Shown one piece after another: positions 19,897 through 31,165 of a DNA stretch of 64,000 nt; the stretch's first letter is position 1, and the number at the start of each line of letters is the position of its first letter. Source of the DNA: Providencia manganoxydans (GTDB taxonomy: Bacteria; Pseudomonadota; Gammaproteobacteria; Enterobacterales; Enterobacteriaceae); NCBI RefSeq assembly GCF_016618195.1, contig NZ_CP067099.1, forward strand, positions 1,426,001-1,490,000, in the 5' to 3' direction. The position numbers were made by a program, and so were the translations under genes. Under the pieces are notes generated by a model, which was given only the letters and a program-made list of their open reading frames with translations, had not been told where the DNA came from and ran no database searches.

Positions 19897-21729
19897 ATGT
19901 ACTATAGGAAACACACTTTGATTACTGAAAACCTTTATCCTTACCATCTGGTTAATCGCTTGCACAATAGATTTAGTGCTGTTGAATCGGCAAGCCGGAT
20001 AGCTTTCAGTCAATGGCATAATGGCCAACAGAGTGAGCTGACGTGGAAGGAAGTTGAACAACTCTCTTCTGCAATTGCTTGCCGTCTTCTGTCGCTTAAT
20101 GTTGCCATACAGGAAAACATTGGGTTATTTGCCCATAACAGTATGAATTGGTCTTTAGTTGACCTCGCTGTTTTACAACTAAAAGCCGTGACGGTACCTT
20201 TATATGCAACAAGTAGCTTAGAACAAGCCGCCTATATCATTAATGATGCAAACATCCGTATTCTATTTGTCGGCGAGCAAGAGCAGTATCACATTGCGTG
20301 TCAATTAAAATCGCATTGCCCACAGCTTATTGCTATTGTGGTGCTTAACAGTGATGTTGAGTTACTAGAAAGTGACATTCCTTCATACCACTTATCGCAC
20401 TTTATTGAGCAAAATACCGTAGAATATCAAGATGAATTAAATCGTCGAATTGCTGCTCATAACCTTAGTGATCTTTTCACTATCATTTATACATCAGGAA
20501 CAACCGGTGAACCTAAAGGTGTTATGTTGGATTATTACAACATGGCAGCACAACTCTATTTGCACGATCAACGTTTGAAACTCACTTCTGAAGATGTATC
20601 ATTAAGTTTTCTACCACTATCTCATGTTTTTGAACGCGCTTGGAGTTTCTATGTTATGCATACTGGCGCTCGCAATGTGTATTTAACAGACACCAATGCG
20701 GTTAGAGAGGCATTAGCAGATGTAAAACCAACGGTGATGTGTGCCGTGCCTCGTTTTTATGAAAAAGTATATAGTGCGGTATTAGGTAAAGTTGCTAAAG
20801 CGCCTCTACCGCGTCGTTTATTGTTTAAATGGGCACTAGCCCAAGGTAAGAAAAAAACGAAAGCTCTTACCAAAGGCTCATCACTCTCAATTATTAATAA
20901 CGCATTTTATAATTTGGCGGATAAATTGGTTCTCACCAAGTTGCGTCAGTTGCTTGGTGGACGCATTCGTTTTATGCCTGCTGCTGGTGCGCGCTTAGAT
21001 GATGATGTGATTGCTTTCTTTTTAGCCGCTGGCATTAATATTAAGTATGGTTATGGTATGACAGAAACCTGCGCGACGGTTTCATGCTGGGAAGAAGGGC
21101 GTTATCCGCTCGGATCTATTGGTACACCTTTATCATCAGTTGAAGTACGTATTGGCAATAATAATGAAATTCAGGTCAAAGGACCTGTGGTGATGAAAGG
21201 TTATTATAATCGTCCACAAGAAACTGATGATACTTTCACAGCGGATGGCTGGTTAAAAACAGGTGATGCGGGTGAGATAGATGCACAAGGCAATCTGTAT
21301 ATTACTGATCGTTTGAAAGATTTGATGAAAACATCGAATGGTAAATATATTGCACCACAAATGATTGAAGGGGTGTTAGGGCAGGATCAATTTATTGAAC
21401 ATATTGCGGTAATTGCAGATGCGCGCAAATTTGTATCGGCTTTAATTGTGCCTTGTTATGATTCACTTGAGGAATATGCAAGGTCGATTAACTTAAAATA
21501 CCGTGACCGACTTGAATTGCTCAAAGACTCAAATATCGTGGCCTTATTTGAAACTCGCTTAAAAGATTTGCAAAAAAATATTGAAGCATTCCATCAAGTT
21601 AAACGTTTTACACTACTTCCTGTCAATTTCTCAATGGAAAAAGGAGAGCTGACACCAACACTCAAATTACGTAGAAAGATCATATCAGAACGTTACCAGT
21701 CTGAAATAGAATCAATGTATCGTGAATAA
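19897..21729 (+). CDS. Long-chain acyl-CoA synthetase-like AMP-binding ligase
   Basis: The 610 residues of an ANL-superfamily enzyme that activates a carboxylic acid, probably a long-chain fatty acid, via an acyl-AMP to the CoA thioester. Motifs in order: P-loop YTSGTTGEPKGVM (from residue 198), LSHVFER, YGYGMTE, TGDAG, and DRLKDLMKTSNGKYIAP. It resembles the FAA1/FadD15-type subgroup rather than E. coli FadD. The ATG at 19897 lacks a ribosome-binding site; a TTG at 19918 (ITENLYPYHLVN) has AGGAA about 8 bases upstream and could be the true start. It is inserted between leuO and ilvI, which are adjacent in E. coli. Confidence 0.85.
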   Translation: MYYRKHTLITENLYPYHLVNRLHNRFSAVESASRIAFSQWHNGQQSELTWKEVEQLSSAIACRLLSLNVAIQENIGLFAHNSMNWSLVDLAVLQLKAVTVPLYATSSLEQAAYIINDANIRILFVGEQEQYHIACQLKSHCPQLIAIVVLNSDVELLESDIPSYHLSHFIEQNTVEYQDELNRRIAAHNLSDLFTIIYTSGTTGEPKGVMLDYYNMAAQLYLHDQRLKLTSEDVSLSFLPLSHVFERAWSFYVMHTGARNVYLTDTNAVREALADVKPTVMCAVPRFYEKVYSAVLGKVAKAPLPRRLLFKWALAQGKKKTKALTKGSSLSIINNAFYNLADKLVLTKLRQLLGGRIRFMPAAGARLDDDVIAFFLAAGINIKYGYGMTETCATVSCWEEGRYPLGSIGTPLSSVEVRIGNNNEIQVKGPVVMKGYYNRPQETDDTFTADGWLKTGDAGEIDAQGNLYITDRLKDLMKTSNGKYIAPQMIEGVLGQDQFIEHIAVIADARKFVSALIVPCYDSLEEYARSINLKYRDRLELLKDSNIVALFETRLKDLQKNIEAFHQVKRFTLLPVNFSMEKGELTPTLKLRRKIISERYQSEIESMYRE

Positions 21730-21752
21730 TTAAGCTATCACATTTCTCTCTT

Positions 21753-21780
21753 AGCCGGATATTTAACATCATATCCGGCT
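21753..21780 (+). terminator. Probable terminator after the acyl-CoA ligase
   Basis: AGCCGGATAT (21753-21762) pairs perfectly with ATATCCGGCT (21771-21780) around an 8-base loop, 24 bases after the stop. The following GCACTTTGC is a poor T-tract, so termination may be partial. The rest of the gap to ilvI (to 22035) holds only presumed promoter sequence, where Lrp acts in E. coli; no site is asserted. Confidence 0.55.
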
Positions 21781-22035
21781 GCACTTTGCACTCTTTTTCA
21801 CTACATTGCAGCGATATTTGCTGCTCTTCGTTATTATCTTAGTTAGTTCGACTAATAATTAATAAAGATGGAGTGAATGCTCTAAGTTGACATTTTTGCT
21901 TAACAAATGATGTTTGCGTCGTATTAATCTCAACGATATGTTAATAGCAGTCATAATTACGACAGAAGAAATGACAATAATTACGAGGACAGTCATACCT
22001 CTGTTAACTTGCAAAAATAGTCTGGGGGCAAACTC

Positions 22036-23763
22036 ATGGAGATGTTGTCGGGAGCAGAAATGGTCGTCAAGTCATTGATAGACCAAGGTGTAAAGCACGT
22101 ATTTGGTTATCCAGGTGGTGCTGTTTTAGATATCTATGATGCACTTCATACCGTTGGTGGTGTGGATCATATACTCGTTCGTCATGAACAAGCCGCTGTA
22201 CATATGGCGGATGGATACGCACGATCGACAGGGGATGTAGGAGTCGTCTTAGTGACTTCAGGGCCCGGTGCGACAAATGCGATCACCGGTATTGCAACAG
22301 CATACATGGATTCTATTCCCTTGGTCGTACTATCAGGGCAAGTCGCAAGCTCCCTTATCGGTAATGATGCATTCCAAGAATGTGATATGGTGGGAATATC
22401 TCGCCCAATTGTAAAACATAGTTTTTTAGTTAAAAAAGCGGAAGACATACCTGCAATCATCAAAAAAGCATTTTATATTGCAGCAAGTGGGCGTCCTGGT
22501 CCTGTGGTCATTGATTTACCTAAAGATACAGTCAGCCCGGCGCACAAATACCCTTATCGCTATCCTGAAACAGTTTCTTTGCGCTCATACAACCCGACGT
22601 TGCAAGGCCATAAAGGACAAATCAAAAAAGCACTTTCTAAGCTGATAGCAGCACAAAAGCCAGTATTTTATATTGGTGGTGGTGCGATCAACTCAAGCTG
22701 CTCACCAGAAATTCTAGAACTTGCTGAAAAGTTGCAACTTCCAGTGGTTTCGACGTTAATGGGACTCGGAGCTTTCCCTGAAACACATCATTTATCCGTT
22801 GGGATGTTAGGCATGCATGGGACTTATGAAGCCAATAAAGTCATGCATAACTCGGATGTAATTTTTGCAGTTGGGGTGCGTTTTGATGATAGAACCACCA
22901 ATAACCTCGAAAAATATTGCCCAAATGCCACGGTTATCCAAATCGATGTTGACCCAACCTCTATTTCAAAAACCGTAAATACAGATATTCCGATTGTTGG
23001 TGATGCTAAATTGGCACTTCAGCAAATGCTGAGCCAGTTAGATCAAGCTTCCACAAAGCAGAATAGCCAAGCGCTTCAGGCGTGGTGGAAGGATATCGAA
23101 ACATGGCGCGAGAAAAAATGCCTTAGTTACCAAACCAATAGCCAAAAAGTTAAACCACAGCAAGCCATTGAAGCTATCTATCGTTTAACACAGGGTGAGG
23201 CTTATGTGACTTCAGATGTCGGCCAACATCAAATGTTTGCGGCATTATATTATCCATTTGATAAACCTCGTCGCTGGATCAACTCAGGTGGCTTAGGAAC
23301 GATGGGCTTTGGTTTACCCGCTGCTTTAGGGGTTAAATTAGCGCATCCACAATCTACCGTTATTTGTGTTACTGGTGATGGCAGTATTCAAATGAATATT
23401 CAAGAGCTGTCAACGGCGCTGCAATACGGCTTACCTGTCATTGTATTGAACTTAAATAATGGTTTTTTAGGCATGGTGAAGCAGTGGCAAGATATGATTT
23501 ATCAAGGGCGACACTCTCACTCTTATATGGAATCATTGCCTGACTTTGTGAAGCTTGCTGAAGCTTATGGTCATGTCGGTATTTCTATCAGCTCTCCTGC
23601 TGAGTTAGATGACAAGTTAAAGCAAGCCTTGGTTGAGGTTAATGAAAACCAACGCTTAGTGTTTGTTGATATTAATGTTGATGAAACTGAGCATGTTTAC
23701 CCAATGCAAATCCGTGGTGGTGCAATGGATGAAATGTGGCTGAGCAAAACGGAGAGGACTTGA
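22036..23763 (+). CDS. ilvI: Acetolactate synthase III large subunit
   Basis: ThDP- and FAD-dependent acetohydroxyacid synthase, the first common step of valine, leucine and isoleucine synthesis. The 575 residues (574 in E. coli) show the catalytic Glu region [22 protein letters not shown], the FAD region, and the C-terminal ThDP motif [15 protein letters not shown] ending in LNLNN. It is followed directly by ilvH. Confidence 0.97.
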   Translation: MEMLSGAEMVVKSLIDQGVKHVFGYPGGAVLDIYDALHTVGGVDHILVRHEQAAVHMADGYARSTGDVGVVLVTSGPGATNAITGIATAYMDSIPLVVLSGQVASSLIGNDAFQECDMVGISRPIVKHSFLVKKAEDIPAIIKKAFYIAASGRPGPVVIDLPKDTVSPAHKYPYRYPETVSLRSYNPTLQGHKGQIKKALSKLIAAQKPVFYIGGGAINSSCSPEILELAEKLQLPVVSTLMGLGAFPETHHLSVGMLGMHGTYEANKVMHNSDVIFAVGVRFDDRTTNNLEKYCPNATVIQIDVDPTSISKTVNTDIPIVGDAKLALQQMLSQLDQASTKQNSQALQAWWKDIETWREKKCLSYQTNSQKVKPQQAIEAIYRLTQGEAYVTSDVGQHQMFAALYYPFDKPRRWINSGGLGTMGFGLPAALGVKLAHPQSTVICVTGDGSIQMNIQELSTALQYGLPVIVLNLNNGFLGMVKQWQDMIYQGRHSHSYMESLPDFVKLAEAYGHVGISISSPAELDDKLKQALVEVNENQRLVFVDINVDETEHVYPMQIRGGAMDEMWLSKTERT

Positions 23764-23765
23764 TC

Positions 23766-24257
23766 ATGCGTCGTATTTTATCAGTTTTATTAGAAAACGA
23801 ATCCGGTGCGTTATCTCGAGTCATCGGGCTATTTTCTCAACGTGGCTACAATATTGAAAGTTTGACGGTTGCACCGACAGATGATCCGACATTGTCTCGA
23901 ATGACTATTCAGACAAAAGGCGATGCGAAAGTTCTTGAGCAAATTGAAAAGCAGCTACATAAATTAGTAGATGTATTGCGTGTTAGCGAATTAACGGCTT
24001 CAGCACATATTGAACGTGAAATTATGTTAGTTAAGTTGCAAGCATCAGGTTATGGGCGTGATGAAATCAAACGTTGCTCAGATATTTTCCGTGGACAGAT
24101 TGTTGATGTGACGCCAACGCTTTATACCGTTCAGCTCGCAGGAACAAGCGATAAACTAGATGCTTTTATCGAAGCGGTGCGTGGTGTTGCTGAAATTGTT
24201 GAAGTTGTACGTTCAGGTATCATCGGTGTATCACGCGGTGATAAAATTATGCGATGA
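23766..24257 (+). CDS. ilvH: Acetolactate synthase III regulatory (small) subunit
   Basis: An ACT-domain regulatory subunit that gives valine sensitivity and full activity to IlvI. The 163 residues, starting at [23 protein letters not shown], equal the E. coli length. The N-terminal ACT domain (residues 1-75) and a second ACT-like half are visible. The ATG at 23766, 3 bases after the ilvI stop, is preferred to in-frame upstream starts inside ilvI. Confidence 0.97.
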   Translation: MRRILSVLLENESGALSRVIGLFSQRGYNIESLTVAPTDDPTLSRMTIQTKGDAKVLEQIEKQLHKLVDVLRVSELTASAHIEREIMLVKLQASGYGRDEIKRCSDIFRGQIVDVTPTLYTVQLAGTSDKLDAFIEAVRGVAEIVEVVRSGIIGVSRGDKIMR

Positions 24258-24294
24258 AAAATTTGTCAGCTGAAGGTAGAATGCAGTAATGTGT

Positions 24295-24319
24295 AAAGCC
24301 CCGAGTCATTCGGGGCTTT
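24295..24319 (+). terminator. Stem-loop after ilvIH
   Basis: AAAGCCCCGA/TCGGGGCTTT is a perfect 10-bp stem with a 5-base loop, 38 bases after the ilvH stop. The tail (GACCG) is not T-rich, although the stem itself ends in TTT. Confidence 0.6.
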
Positions 24320-24336
24320 GACCGTCAGCTGTTATT

Positions 24337-24414
24337 TTATACTCTAAATAATTCAAGATGCAGGTAGTTAATCCCCTCTACTGCTTGAAATATAACGAGT
24401 ATATAGGCTTGCGG
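24337..24414. repeat. ERIC-type element with central deletion
   Basis: Left end TATACTCTAAATAATTCAAG and right end CTTGAAATATAACGAGTATA match ERIC termini, but only about 75 bp separate the outer ends. It is therefore a shortened, hairpin-forming derivative lying between ilvH and cra. Confidence 0.65.
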
Positions 24415-24485
24415 TTATTAGAGACTGCAATATAAGCAGTATAATCAATGTATTAAGTTTGGTTGAAACACACAAAGAGGTTAAC

Positions 24486-25496
24486 GTGAAACTGGATGAA
24501 ATAGCCCGTTTAGCAGGGGTTTCCCGCACAACGGCTAGTTATGTGATCAACGGCAAGGCCAAGCAGTATCGAGTCAGCGATAAAACTGTAGAAAAAGTGA
24601 TGGCTGTTGTCAGAGAGCACAATTACCATCCAAATGCCGTAGCTGCGGGGCTACGCGCAGGGAGAACACGTTCGATAGGGCTAGTCATCCCTGATCTCGA
24701 AAATACGAGCTATACTCGTATCGCTAATTATCTTGAACGTCAGGCACGCCAACGCGGCTATCAGTTATTGATAGCCTGCTCTGAAGATCAACCTGATAAT
24801 GAAATTCGTTGCGTTGAACATCTTTTGCAGCGTCAAGTTGATGCGATTATTGTCTCAACGGCACTACCTCCTGAACATCCTTTTTATCAGCGCTGGGCAA
24901 ATCGTTCCTTACCTATTATCGCTCTTGATAGGGCGCTTGAAAAAGAGCACTTTATTAGCGTAGTGGGTGATGACCAAGAAGATGCATTGATGATCTCAAC
25001 TGAGCTGAAGAAATTTCCTGCAAAATCAGTGTTATATCTTGGCGCTTTACCTGAGCTATCCGTCAGTTATTTGCGTGAACAAGGTTTTCGTAAGGGCTGG
25101 GAAGGCGATTCAAGAGAAGTTAATTATCTGTACGCTAATAGTTATGAGAGGGCGTCAGCAGCAGATGTGTTTGCTGAGTGGTTAGATAAAGGCAATCAGA
25201 TGCCTGATGCTTTGTTTACGACGTCATTTTCGCTGTTGCAAGGTGTGCTCGATGTCGCATTGAAACGTAACGGGCGCTTACCAGAACATATGGTAATTGC
25301 AACGTTCGGTGATAGCGAGTTGCTTGATTTTCTTGGCTGTCCTGTTTTATCGCTTGCACAGCGTCATAGGGATATTGCTGAACGTATTTTAGAATTAGTT
25401 CTTGCAAGTCTAGATGAAAAGCAAAAACCTGATACAGGTATTACACGTATTCGCCGTGATTTATGCCGACGTGGTAGCTTAGGTCGTAAGGAATAA
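24486..25496 (+). CDS. cra: Catabolite repressor/activator Cra (FruR)
   Basis: A LacI-family regulator that controls carbon flow (glycolysis against gluconeogenesis) in response to fructose 1-phosphate and fructose 1,6-bisphosphate. The GTG at 24486 gives 336 residues starting [19 protein letters not shown], identical in layout to E. coli Cra, which also starts with GTG. AGAGG lies 8 bases upstream. The helix-turn-helix is at residues 3-22 and the hinge is near [14 protein letters not shown]. The frame is open to an ATG at 24459 but without conservation. Confidence 0.96.
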   Translation: MKLDEIARLAGVSRTTASYVINGKAKQYRVSDKTVEKVMAVVREHNYHPNAVAAGLRAGRTRSIGLVIPDLENTSYTRIANYLERQARQRGYQLLIACSEDQPDNEIRCVEHLLQRQVDAIIVSTALPPEHPFYQRWANRSLPIIALDRALEKEHFISVVGDDQEDALMISTELKKFPAKSVLYLGALPELSVSYLREQGFRKGWEGDSREVNYLYANSYERASAADVFAEWLDKGNQMPDALFTTSFSLLQGVLDVALKRNGRLPEHMVIATFGDSELLDFLGCPVLSLAQRHRDIAERILELVLASLDEKQKPDTGITRIRRDLCRRGSLGRKE

Positions 25497-25559
25497 TTAT
25501 TTTTTAATTAATCTGGTTGAATACTGAGTGATATCGATCACATTTATGAGTATCATATT

Positions 25560-25586
25560 AGCCCCTATTCAAAAGGGGCTTTTTAT
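25560..25586 (+). terminator. Rho-independent terminator of cra
   Basis: AGCCCCT/AGGGGCT stem with an 8-base internal stretch, followed by TTTTTATTT, 63 bases after the cra stop. Confidence 0.9.
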
Positions 25587-26084
25587 TTCATGCTAAAAAT
25601 AAGTAAATATTTAACTTTAGGAATATTCTTAATCGGATAAATCTAATTTCTCGAAGTGGAATAAAATTAAATAAAAAAATTAATTTAAAAGTTTAGGTTT
25701 AAATATAAAATTTATCCTGAATCCATATTTGAGTTAAAATACTGTCTATTAAAACAGTGTTTTAATAGGTTGAAATTTATGGTTTTTATTTTCCTGTGAG
25801 GCAATTATCGAGAATATTTATAGTAATTAGACATTCACGGTTAATTTGAAAGTAAAGAATCGGTTATCGATAAGCTGATTAAAAATGAGACGTATATAGG
25901 ATATATCATCATTTGCCCGTTTTTTCGTCAGTAAAATAGAATTAAGTCAATATTTACTGCATTGTCAAAAATAAATGAGTTATATCAACCCGTTATTCAT
26001 AATTTTATCTCCGAATTAGATTTTACCCTCTCTTATCTTTTCTGAATTGTTCTGTAAATAAAGCAAAAGCTAGGTGCATCTGGC
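25587..26084. other. cra-mraZ intergenic gap
   Basis: About 500 bp of AT-rich sequence without a gene. The only structure I see is a perfect 10-bp inverted repeat CTATTAAAAC/GTTTTAATAG with a 3-base loop at 25746-25768. A long gap here is usual in enterobacteria. Confidence 0.5.
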
Positions 26085-26155
26085 TTGACAAGGTTTTCCT
26101 ACCATTCGTAAACTTTATAAGTGGAGAATTGTGGGGTAAAGTGGGTAAACAGGAA
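26085..26155 (+). promoter_or_regulatory. Pmra promoter and MraZ operator
   Basis: TTGACA (26085-26090), an 18-base spacer and TAAACT (26109-26114) form a sigma-70 promoter. Just downstream, TGG-type repeats occur every 10 bp: TGGAG 26122, TGGGG 26132, TGGGT 26142 and a weaker GG at 26152. MraZ binds TGGGN repeats spaced 10 bp apart and represses its own cluster, so this is its operator. Confidence 0.85.
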
Positions 26156-26175
26156 ATAAAGAGGTTTTACTGGGT

Positions 26176-26634
26176 ATGTTTCGTGGGGCAACACTGGTAA
26201 ATCTCGACAGCAAAGGGCGTCTTACCGTGCCTACCCGATATCGGGGAATGCTGAGCGAGGAATCTAAGGGGCAGATGGTATGTACCATCGACCTCCACCA
26301 GCCATGCCTATTACTTTACACGTTACCTGAATGGGAAATTATTGAAGAAAAACTGTCTCGCTTATCAACCATGAACCCTGCGGAACGGCGTGTACAGCGT
26401 CTGTTATTAGGGCATGCCAGTGAATGCCAAATGGATAATGCAGGGCGTCTTTTGTTAGCTAGTACGCTGCGCCAACACGCAGGGCTAACAAAAGAGGTCA
26501 TGTTAGTCGGCCAAATAAATAAATTTGAACTTTGGGATGAACAGACTTGGTATCAGCAAGTTGAAGAAGATATAACTGCTGAAAGACAAACCCAAGAACC
26601 GCTGTCAGCCCGCTTACAGGATTTGTCACTATAA
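26176..26634 (+). CDS. mraZ: Transcriptional regulator MraZ
   Basis: First gene of the division and cell-wall (dcw) cluster, a SpoVT/AbrB-like DNA-binding protein that represses the cluster. The 152 residues contain the two internal repeats with the DxxxR motif, [14 protein letters not shown] (about residues 10-23) and [14 protein letters not shown] (about 86-99). It lies 2 bases ahead of rsmH. Confidence 0.96.
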   Translation: MFRGATLVNLDSKGRLTVPTRYRGMLSEESKGQMVCTIDLHQPCLLLYTLPEWEIIEEKLSRLSTMNPAERRVQRLLLGHASECQMDNAGRLLLASTLRQHAGLTKEVMLVGQINKFELWDEQTWYQQVEEDITAERQTQEPLSARLQDLSL

Positions 26635-26636
26635 AC

Positions 26637-27587
26637 ATGACACAGCAGCAATTTAAACATGTAACAGTATTGCTTGATGAAGCAGTCAACGGACTCAATA
26701 TTAAGCCAAACGGTATCTATATCGATGGCACCTTTGGCCGTGGTGGTCACTCAAGATTGATATTAAGTCAGCTAAATGAACAAGGGCGCCTGATTGCGAT
26801 TGACCGTGATCCTGAAGCAATTAAAGCGGCTCAATTAATTAATGATCCACGTTTTATGATTAAACATGGGCCATTTTCTGCGATTGCGGATTATGTCGCA
26901 GAAGAAGGATTGGTTGGCAAAATTGATGGTGTTTTATTAGACCTTGGCGTGTCATCACCACAATTAGATGATCCAGAACGCGGTTTTTCGTTTATGCGAG
27001 ATGGACCCCTAGATATGCGTATGGATCCCACGAGAGGTCAATCAGCACAGCAATGGCTCATGAATGCAGAAGCGGATGACATTGCATGGGTACTGAAAAC
27101 CTTTGGTGAGGAGCGTTTTGCAAAACGTATAGCGAGAGCCATTGTTGAGCGTAATCATAATCCTGAAGAAGAGGCATTAACGCGTACTCGTCAGCTAGCT
27201 GAATTAATTGCGAAAGTGAGCCCGATAAAAGATCGTCATAAGCACCCAGCAACCCGAAGCTTTCAAGCAATACGTATCTATATCAACAGTGAATTAGAAG
27301 AAATAGAACAGGCACTTGAAGGCGCAGTGGCTGTTCTCGCACCAGAAGGGCGTTTATCGGTAATCAGTTTCCATTCGCTAGAAGATAGATTAGTGAAACG
27401 TTTTATCCGCCGAAATAGTAAAGGTCCGAGTGTGCCAGCAGGGATCCCACTGACTGAAACTCAAATTAAAGAGTTAGGTGCTGCCAAGTTACGTGAAGTG
27501 GGGAAAATGAAACCTTCTGGCGCTGAGGTAGATGAAAATCCAAGAGCGCGCAGTTCGGTATTGCGCTTCGCACAGAGGATGGCGTAA
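26637..27587 (+). CDS. rsmH: 16S rRNA (cytosine(1402)-N(4))-methyltransferase
   Basis: SAM-dependent methylation of C1402 in the ribosomal P site. The 316 residues begin [13 protein letters not shown] and contain [12 protein letters not shown] (SAM motif), [27 protein letters not shown] and the C-terminal [15 protein letters not shown]. It shares its terminal A with the ftsL start (overlap at 27587). Confidence 0.96.
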   Translation: MTQQQFKHVTVLLDEAVNGLNIKPNGIYIDGTFGRGGHSRLILSQLNEQGRLIAIDRDPEAIKAAQLINDPRFMIKHGPFSAIADYVAEEGLVGKIDGVLLDLGVSSPQLDDPERGFSFMRDGPLDMRMDPTRGQSAQQWLMNAEADDIAWVLKTFGEERFAKRIARAIVERNHNPEEEALTRTRQLAELIAKVSPIKDRHKHPATRSFQAIRIYINSELEEIEQALEGAVAVLAPEGRLSVISFHSLEDRLVKRFIRRNSKGPSVPAGIPLTETQIKELGAAKLREVGKMKPSGAEVDENPRARSSVLRFAQRMA

Positions 27588-27907
27588 TGGTTCCAGAAAG
27601 GCATAGCCTAGGAAAAGTTATCGGGCGCGATCTTTTCCGTTATGGAATTATTCCTTTAATTTTACTTGCTGCGATTATTATCAGTGCTGTATTTGTGGTT
27701 ACCACCGCCCATGAAACGCGCTTACTGACAGCAGAAAAAGATAGATTATACGAAGAAAAAGATGCGCTAGATATTGAATGGCGCAATCTGATCCTAGAAG
27801 AAAACGCATTAGCTAGCCACAGCCGAGTTGAACGCTTATCTGTGGATAAATTACAGATGGTTCATGTTGAGCCTTCTCAAGAAAATATCATTGTTTCTAA
27901 GCAGTAG
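27587..27907 (+). CDS. ftsL: Cell division protein FtsL
   Basis: Bitopic inner-membrane divisome protein that works with FtsB and FtsQ and activates FtsWI. The 106 residues have a short cytoplasmic N-terminus, one membrane segment (about 20-42, [20 protein letters not shown]) and a periplasmic coiled-coil (about 45-85). Its place between rsmH and ftsI is diagnostic, since the sequence itself is poorly conserved. Confidence 0.93.
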   Translation: MVPERHSLGKVIGRDLFRYGIIPLILLAAIIISAVFVVTTAHETRLLTAEKDRLYEEKDALDIEWRNLILEENALASHSRVERLSVDKLQMVHVEPSQENIIVSKQ

Positions 27908-27924
27908 ATAAGGTTACGTGACTA

Positions 27925-29691
27925 ATGAAAGCACCGAAGTCAGCTAAAAATAAGAAACAGGAAGAAAATACCAGCTTTGTCAGCTGGCGTTTTGCTTTGC
28001 TGTGTGGCTGCATTTTATTAGCTTTAGCTGGGCTACTGGTGCGTGTTGCCTATTTACAAATTATCGCGCCAGAAAAATTAGTAAAAGAGGGCGATATGCG
28101 CTCACTGCGGGTTCAGGAAGTATCGACAGCTCGCGGTATGATCAGTGATAGAGAAGGGCGACAATTAGCCGTTAGTGTTCCTGTAAACGCTATCTGGGCG
28201 GATCCGAAAGTGGTGTTTGAGAAAGGGGGCGTTAGCAATAATGAGCACTGGAAAGCACTGGCTGATGCGCTGGAAATCCCTCTAGAACAAATTACTGCAA
28301 AAATATCGGCTAATCCAAAAGGCCGTTTTGTGTATCTTGCTCGCCAAGTGAACCCATCAATTGGTGAATATATTTCTAAATTGAAAGTGCCCGGTATTTA
28401 CTTACGCAAAGAGTCACGCCGTTATTACCCTTCAGGGCCCGTGACTGCGCATTTAATTGGCGTAACAAATATTGATGGTGAAGGCATTGAGGGCGTTGAA
28501 AAAAGTTTTGAACGCTGGTTAAAAGGCTCTCCCGGTGAGCGAACTGTTCGTAAAGATCGTAATGGTCGCGTGATCGAAACCGTTTCATCAGTAGATAGCC
28601 AAGCAGCACACAACCTAGTATTGAGTATCGATGAACGGATCCAATCTATCGTTTATCGTGAGTTGACTAAAGGTGTTCAAGAAAACAAAGCAGAGTCTGG
28701 TGTAGCGATTTTAGTGGATGTGCACACCGGTGAAATTTTAGCGATGGCAAATAGTCCATCCTATAACCCGAATAACTTAGCGGGCACGCCGATGGATGCA
28801 ATGCGTAATCGGGCGATCACCGACATTTTCGAACCAGGCTCAACGGTAAAACCGTTAGTCGTAATGAGTGCACTGAATAATCGTATTATCAAAGAAAATA
28901 CGGTATTGAATACTTATCCATATCGGATCAGCGGCCATGAAATCAAGGACGTTGCTCGTTATGCAGAGTTATCTATTACCGGTATTTTACAGAAGTCGAG
29001 TAACGTTGGTGTTTCAAAACTGGCGTTAGCGATGCCTGCTACAGAGCTGGTGGATGTGTATAGCCGCTTTGGGTTTGGCAAGCCGACTAATCTGGGGTTA
29101 GTCGGGGAAAGTAGTGGCATCTTTCCAAGTAAAAAAACACGGTGGTCTGATTTAGATAGGGCCACCTTTTCTTTTGGGTATGGACAAATGGTCACACCAC
29201 TACAATTAGTCCGTGCCTATGCAACAATCGGTAGTTTTGGAATTTACCGTCCATTATCTATCACTAAAGTTGATCCTCCAGTGCCGGGAACACGAGTGTT
29301 CCCAGAGCAAACGATGCGTACCGTAGTACACATGATGGAAAGTGTTGCTTTGCCTGGTGGTGGTGGAACACGAGCGGCAATCAAAGGCTATCGTATTGCG
29401 ATTAAAACAGGAACAGCGAAAAAAGTGGGTCCTGAGGGGCGTTACGTAGAGAAATATATTGCTTATACCGCTGGTGTCGCCCCTGCGAGTAATCCTCGCT
29501 ATGCCCTTGTCGTTCTTATCAATGAGCCTAACGCGGGTAAATATTACGGTGGTGCAGTATCTGCACCAGTATTTGGTTCAATCATGGGAGGCGTATTACG
29601 CATGATGAACATAGAGCCCGACGCATTACAGCCGGATGAGAAAAACGACATAGTCATTAATAAAAAAGAGGTTAAAAGTGGCAGATCGTAA
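27925..29691 (+). CDS. ftsI: Peptidoglycan DD-transpeptidase FtsI (PBP3)
   Basis: Septal transpeptidase, partner of FtsW. The 588 residues have one N-terminal membrane segment (about 23-44), a PBP dimerisation domain and a transpeptidase domain with the three catalytic motifs: STVK (S306), SSN (S358-N360) and KTGT (K494-T497). No residue in these motifs is unusual. The end overlaps murE by 14 bases. Confidence 0.97.
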   Translation: MKAPKSAKNKKQEENTSFVSWRFALLCGCILLALAGLLVRVAYLQIIAPEKLVKEGDMRSLRVQEVSTARGMISDREGRQLAVSVPVNAIWADPKVVFEKGGVSNNEHWKALADALEIPLEQITAKISANPKGRFVYLARQVNPSIGEYISKLKVPGIYLRKESRRYYPSGPVTAHLIGVTNIDGEGIEGVEKSFERWLKGSPGERTVRKDRNGRVIETVSSVDSQAAHNLVLSIDERIQSIVYRELTKGVQENKAESGVAILVDVHTGEILAMANSPSYNPNNLAGTPMDAMRNRAITDIFEPGSTVKPLVVMSALNNRIIKENTVLNTYPYRISGHEIKDVARYAELSITGILQKSSNVGVSKLALAMPATELVDVYSRFGFGKPTNLGLVGESSGIFPSKKTRWSDLDRATFSFGYGQMVTPLQLVRAYATIGSFGIYRPLSITKVDPPVPGTRVFPEQTMRTVVHMMESVALPGGGGTRAAIKGYRIAIKTGTAKKVGPEGRYVEKYIAYTAGVAPASNPRYALVVLINEPNAGKYYGGAVSAPVFGSIMGGVLRMMNIEPDALQPDEKNDIVINKKEVKSGRS

Positions 29692-31165
29692 TCTTTGTGA
29701 TCTTCTTTCGCCATTTGGCGTAAGCACAGCAAACATCTCATTACGTGAGATGACTTTAGACAGCCGTAAAGCAGCGGCTGGAGATCTGTTTATTGCTATT
29801 AAAGGCCATCAATCAGATGGTCGACATTATATTTCCCAAGCCATCGCACAAGGTGTTGCTGCGGTGATTGCTGAAGCTGCGGGAGAAGCCGCTGAAGGCG
29901 AAATACGTTATGTACATGGCGTTCCGGTTGTTTACCTCAATGACTTAAATAACCGACTTTCTGCATTAGCCGGTGAGTTTTACCAGCACCCAGCAGCTAG
30001 AATGAAGCTCGTAGGCGTGACAGGAACAAATGGTAAAACCACGACGACGCAATTAATTGCCCAATGGGCGCAAGGGTTAGGTGAAACTAGCGCGGTCATG
30101 GGGACGGTAGGTAATGGCTTGTTAGGGCAGGTTGCTCCAAGTGAAAATACCACTGGCTCAGCAGTAGATATTCAAGTTGAATTGACACAGCTGTTAAAAC
30201 ATCAGGCAACTTTGACCGCGATGGAAGTCTCTTCACATGGTTTGATCCAAGGCAGAGTCGCCGCATTGCCTTTCGATGCGGCGGTCTTCACTAACTTAAG
30301 CCGTGATCACTTAGATTATCATGGTGATATGGAAAACTATGAAGCAGCTAAATGGTTATTGTTTTCCACTCATCAAACCAAAGCACAAATTATTAATGCA
30401 GATGATGAAGTTGGCCTGAAATGGCTACAACGTTTACCACAAGCTTGCGCCGTATCAATGGAACAATGTATTCCATCACAGTGGCAAGGCCCTTGGCTAC
30501 AAACAACCGCCGTTGAATATCATGATAGTGGTGCAACGATCAACTTCACATCATCATGGGGTGATGGAGTACTAGAAAGCCCACTAATGGGCGCATTTAA
30601 TGTTAGTAACTTGCTTTTAGCCATGGCGACATTGCTAATGATGGATTACCCATTAGACCAACTATTAAATGCCGCCACTTCATTATCGCCTGTTTGTGGG
30701 AGAATGGAGGTGTTCAGTGCACCGAACAAACCTACAGTGGTTGTTGACTATGCCCACACGCCAGATGCTTTAGAAAAAGCGTTAGCCGCAGCGCGTTTAC
30801 ATTGTAAAGGGCAACTATGGTGCGTGTTTGGTTGTGGTGGTGATCGTGATAAAGGCAAGCGCCCGTTAATGGGAGCAGCGGCAGAAGAGTGGGCTGACAA
30901 AGTGGTGATCACTGATGACAACCCTCGCAGTGAAGAACCGATGAATATTATTAACGATATCATGGCGGGTATTCTAGACTCTAGCCGTGTATTGGCGATC
31001 CCTGGCCGTGCCGAAGCAGTCACTAGCAGTATCATGCAAGCGAATGTTGACGACGTCATTGTGATTGCGGGTAAAGGGCATGAAGATTACCAAATCATTG
31101 GTCATCGCCGTTTAGATTATTCAGATCGCCTTACTGTCGCTCGATTATTGGGGGTGCTAGCATGA
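29678..31165 (+). CDS. murE: UDP-MurNAc-tripeptide synthetase MurE (meso-DAP adding)
   Basis: ATP-dependent ligase that adds meso-diaminopimelate to UDP-MurNAc-L-Ala-D-Glu. The 495 residues include the P-loop [14 protein letters not shown] and the DNPR motif ([10 protein letters not shown]) that marks meso-DAP rather than lysine specificity. The start is GTG at 29678 inside the 3' end of ftsI. The end overlaps the murF ATG by 4 bases. Confidence 0.97.
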   Translation: MADRNLCDLLSPFGVSTANISLREMTLDSRKAAAGDLFIAIKGHQSDGRHYISQAIAQGVAAVIAEAAGEAAEGEIRYVHGVPVVYLNDLNNRLSALAGEFYQHPAARMKLVGVTGTNGKTTTTQLIAQWAQGLGETSAVMGTVGNGLLGQVAPSENTTGSAVDIQVELTQLLKHQATLTAMEVSSHGLIQGRVAALPFDAAVFTNLSRDHLDYHGDMENYEAAKWLLFSTHQTKAQIINADDEVGLKWLQRLPQACAVSMEQCIPSQWQGPWLQTTAVEYHDSGATINFTSSWGDGVLESPLMGAFNVSNLLLAMATLLMMDYPLDQLLNAATSLSPVCGRMEVFSAPNKPTVVVDYAHTPDALEKALAAARLHCKGQLWCVFGCGGDRDKGKRPLMGAAAEEWADKVVITDDNPRSEEPMNIINDIMAGILDSSRVLAIPGRAEAVTSSIMQANVDDVIVIAGKGHEDYQIIGHRRLDYSDRLTVARLLGVLA

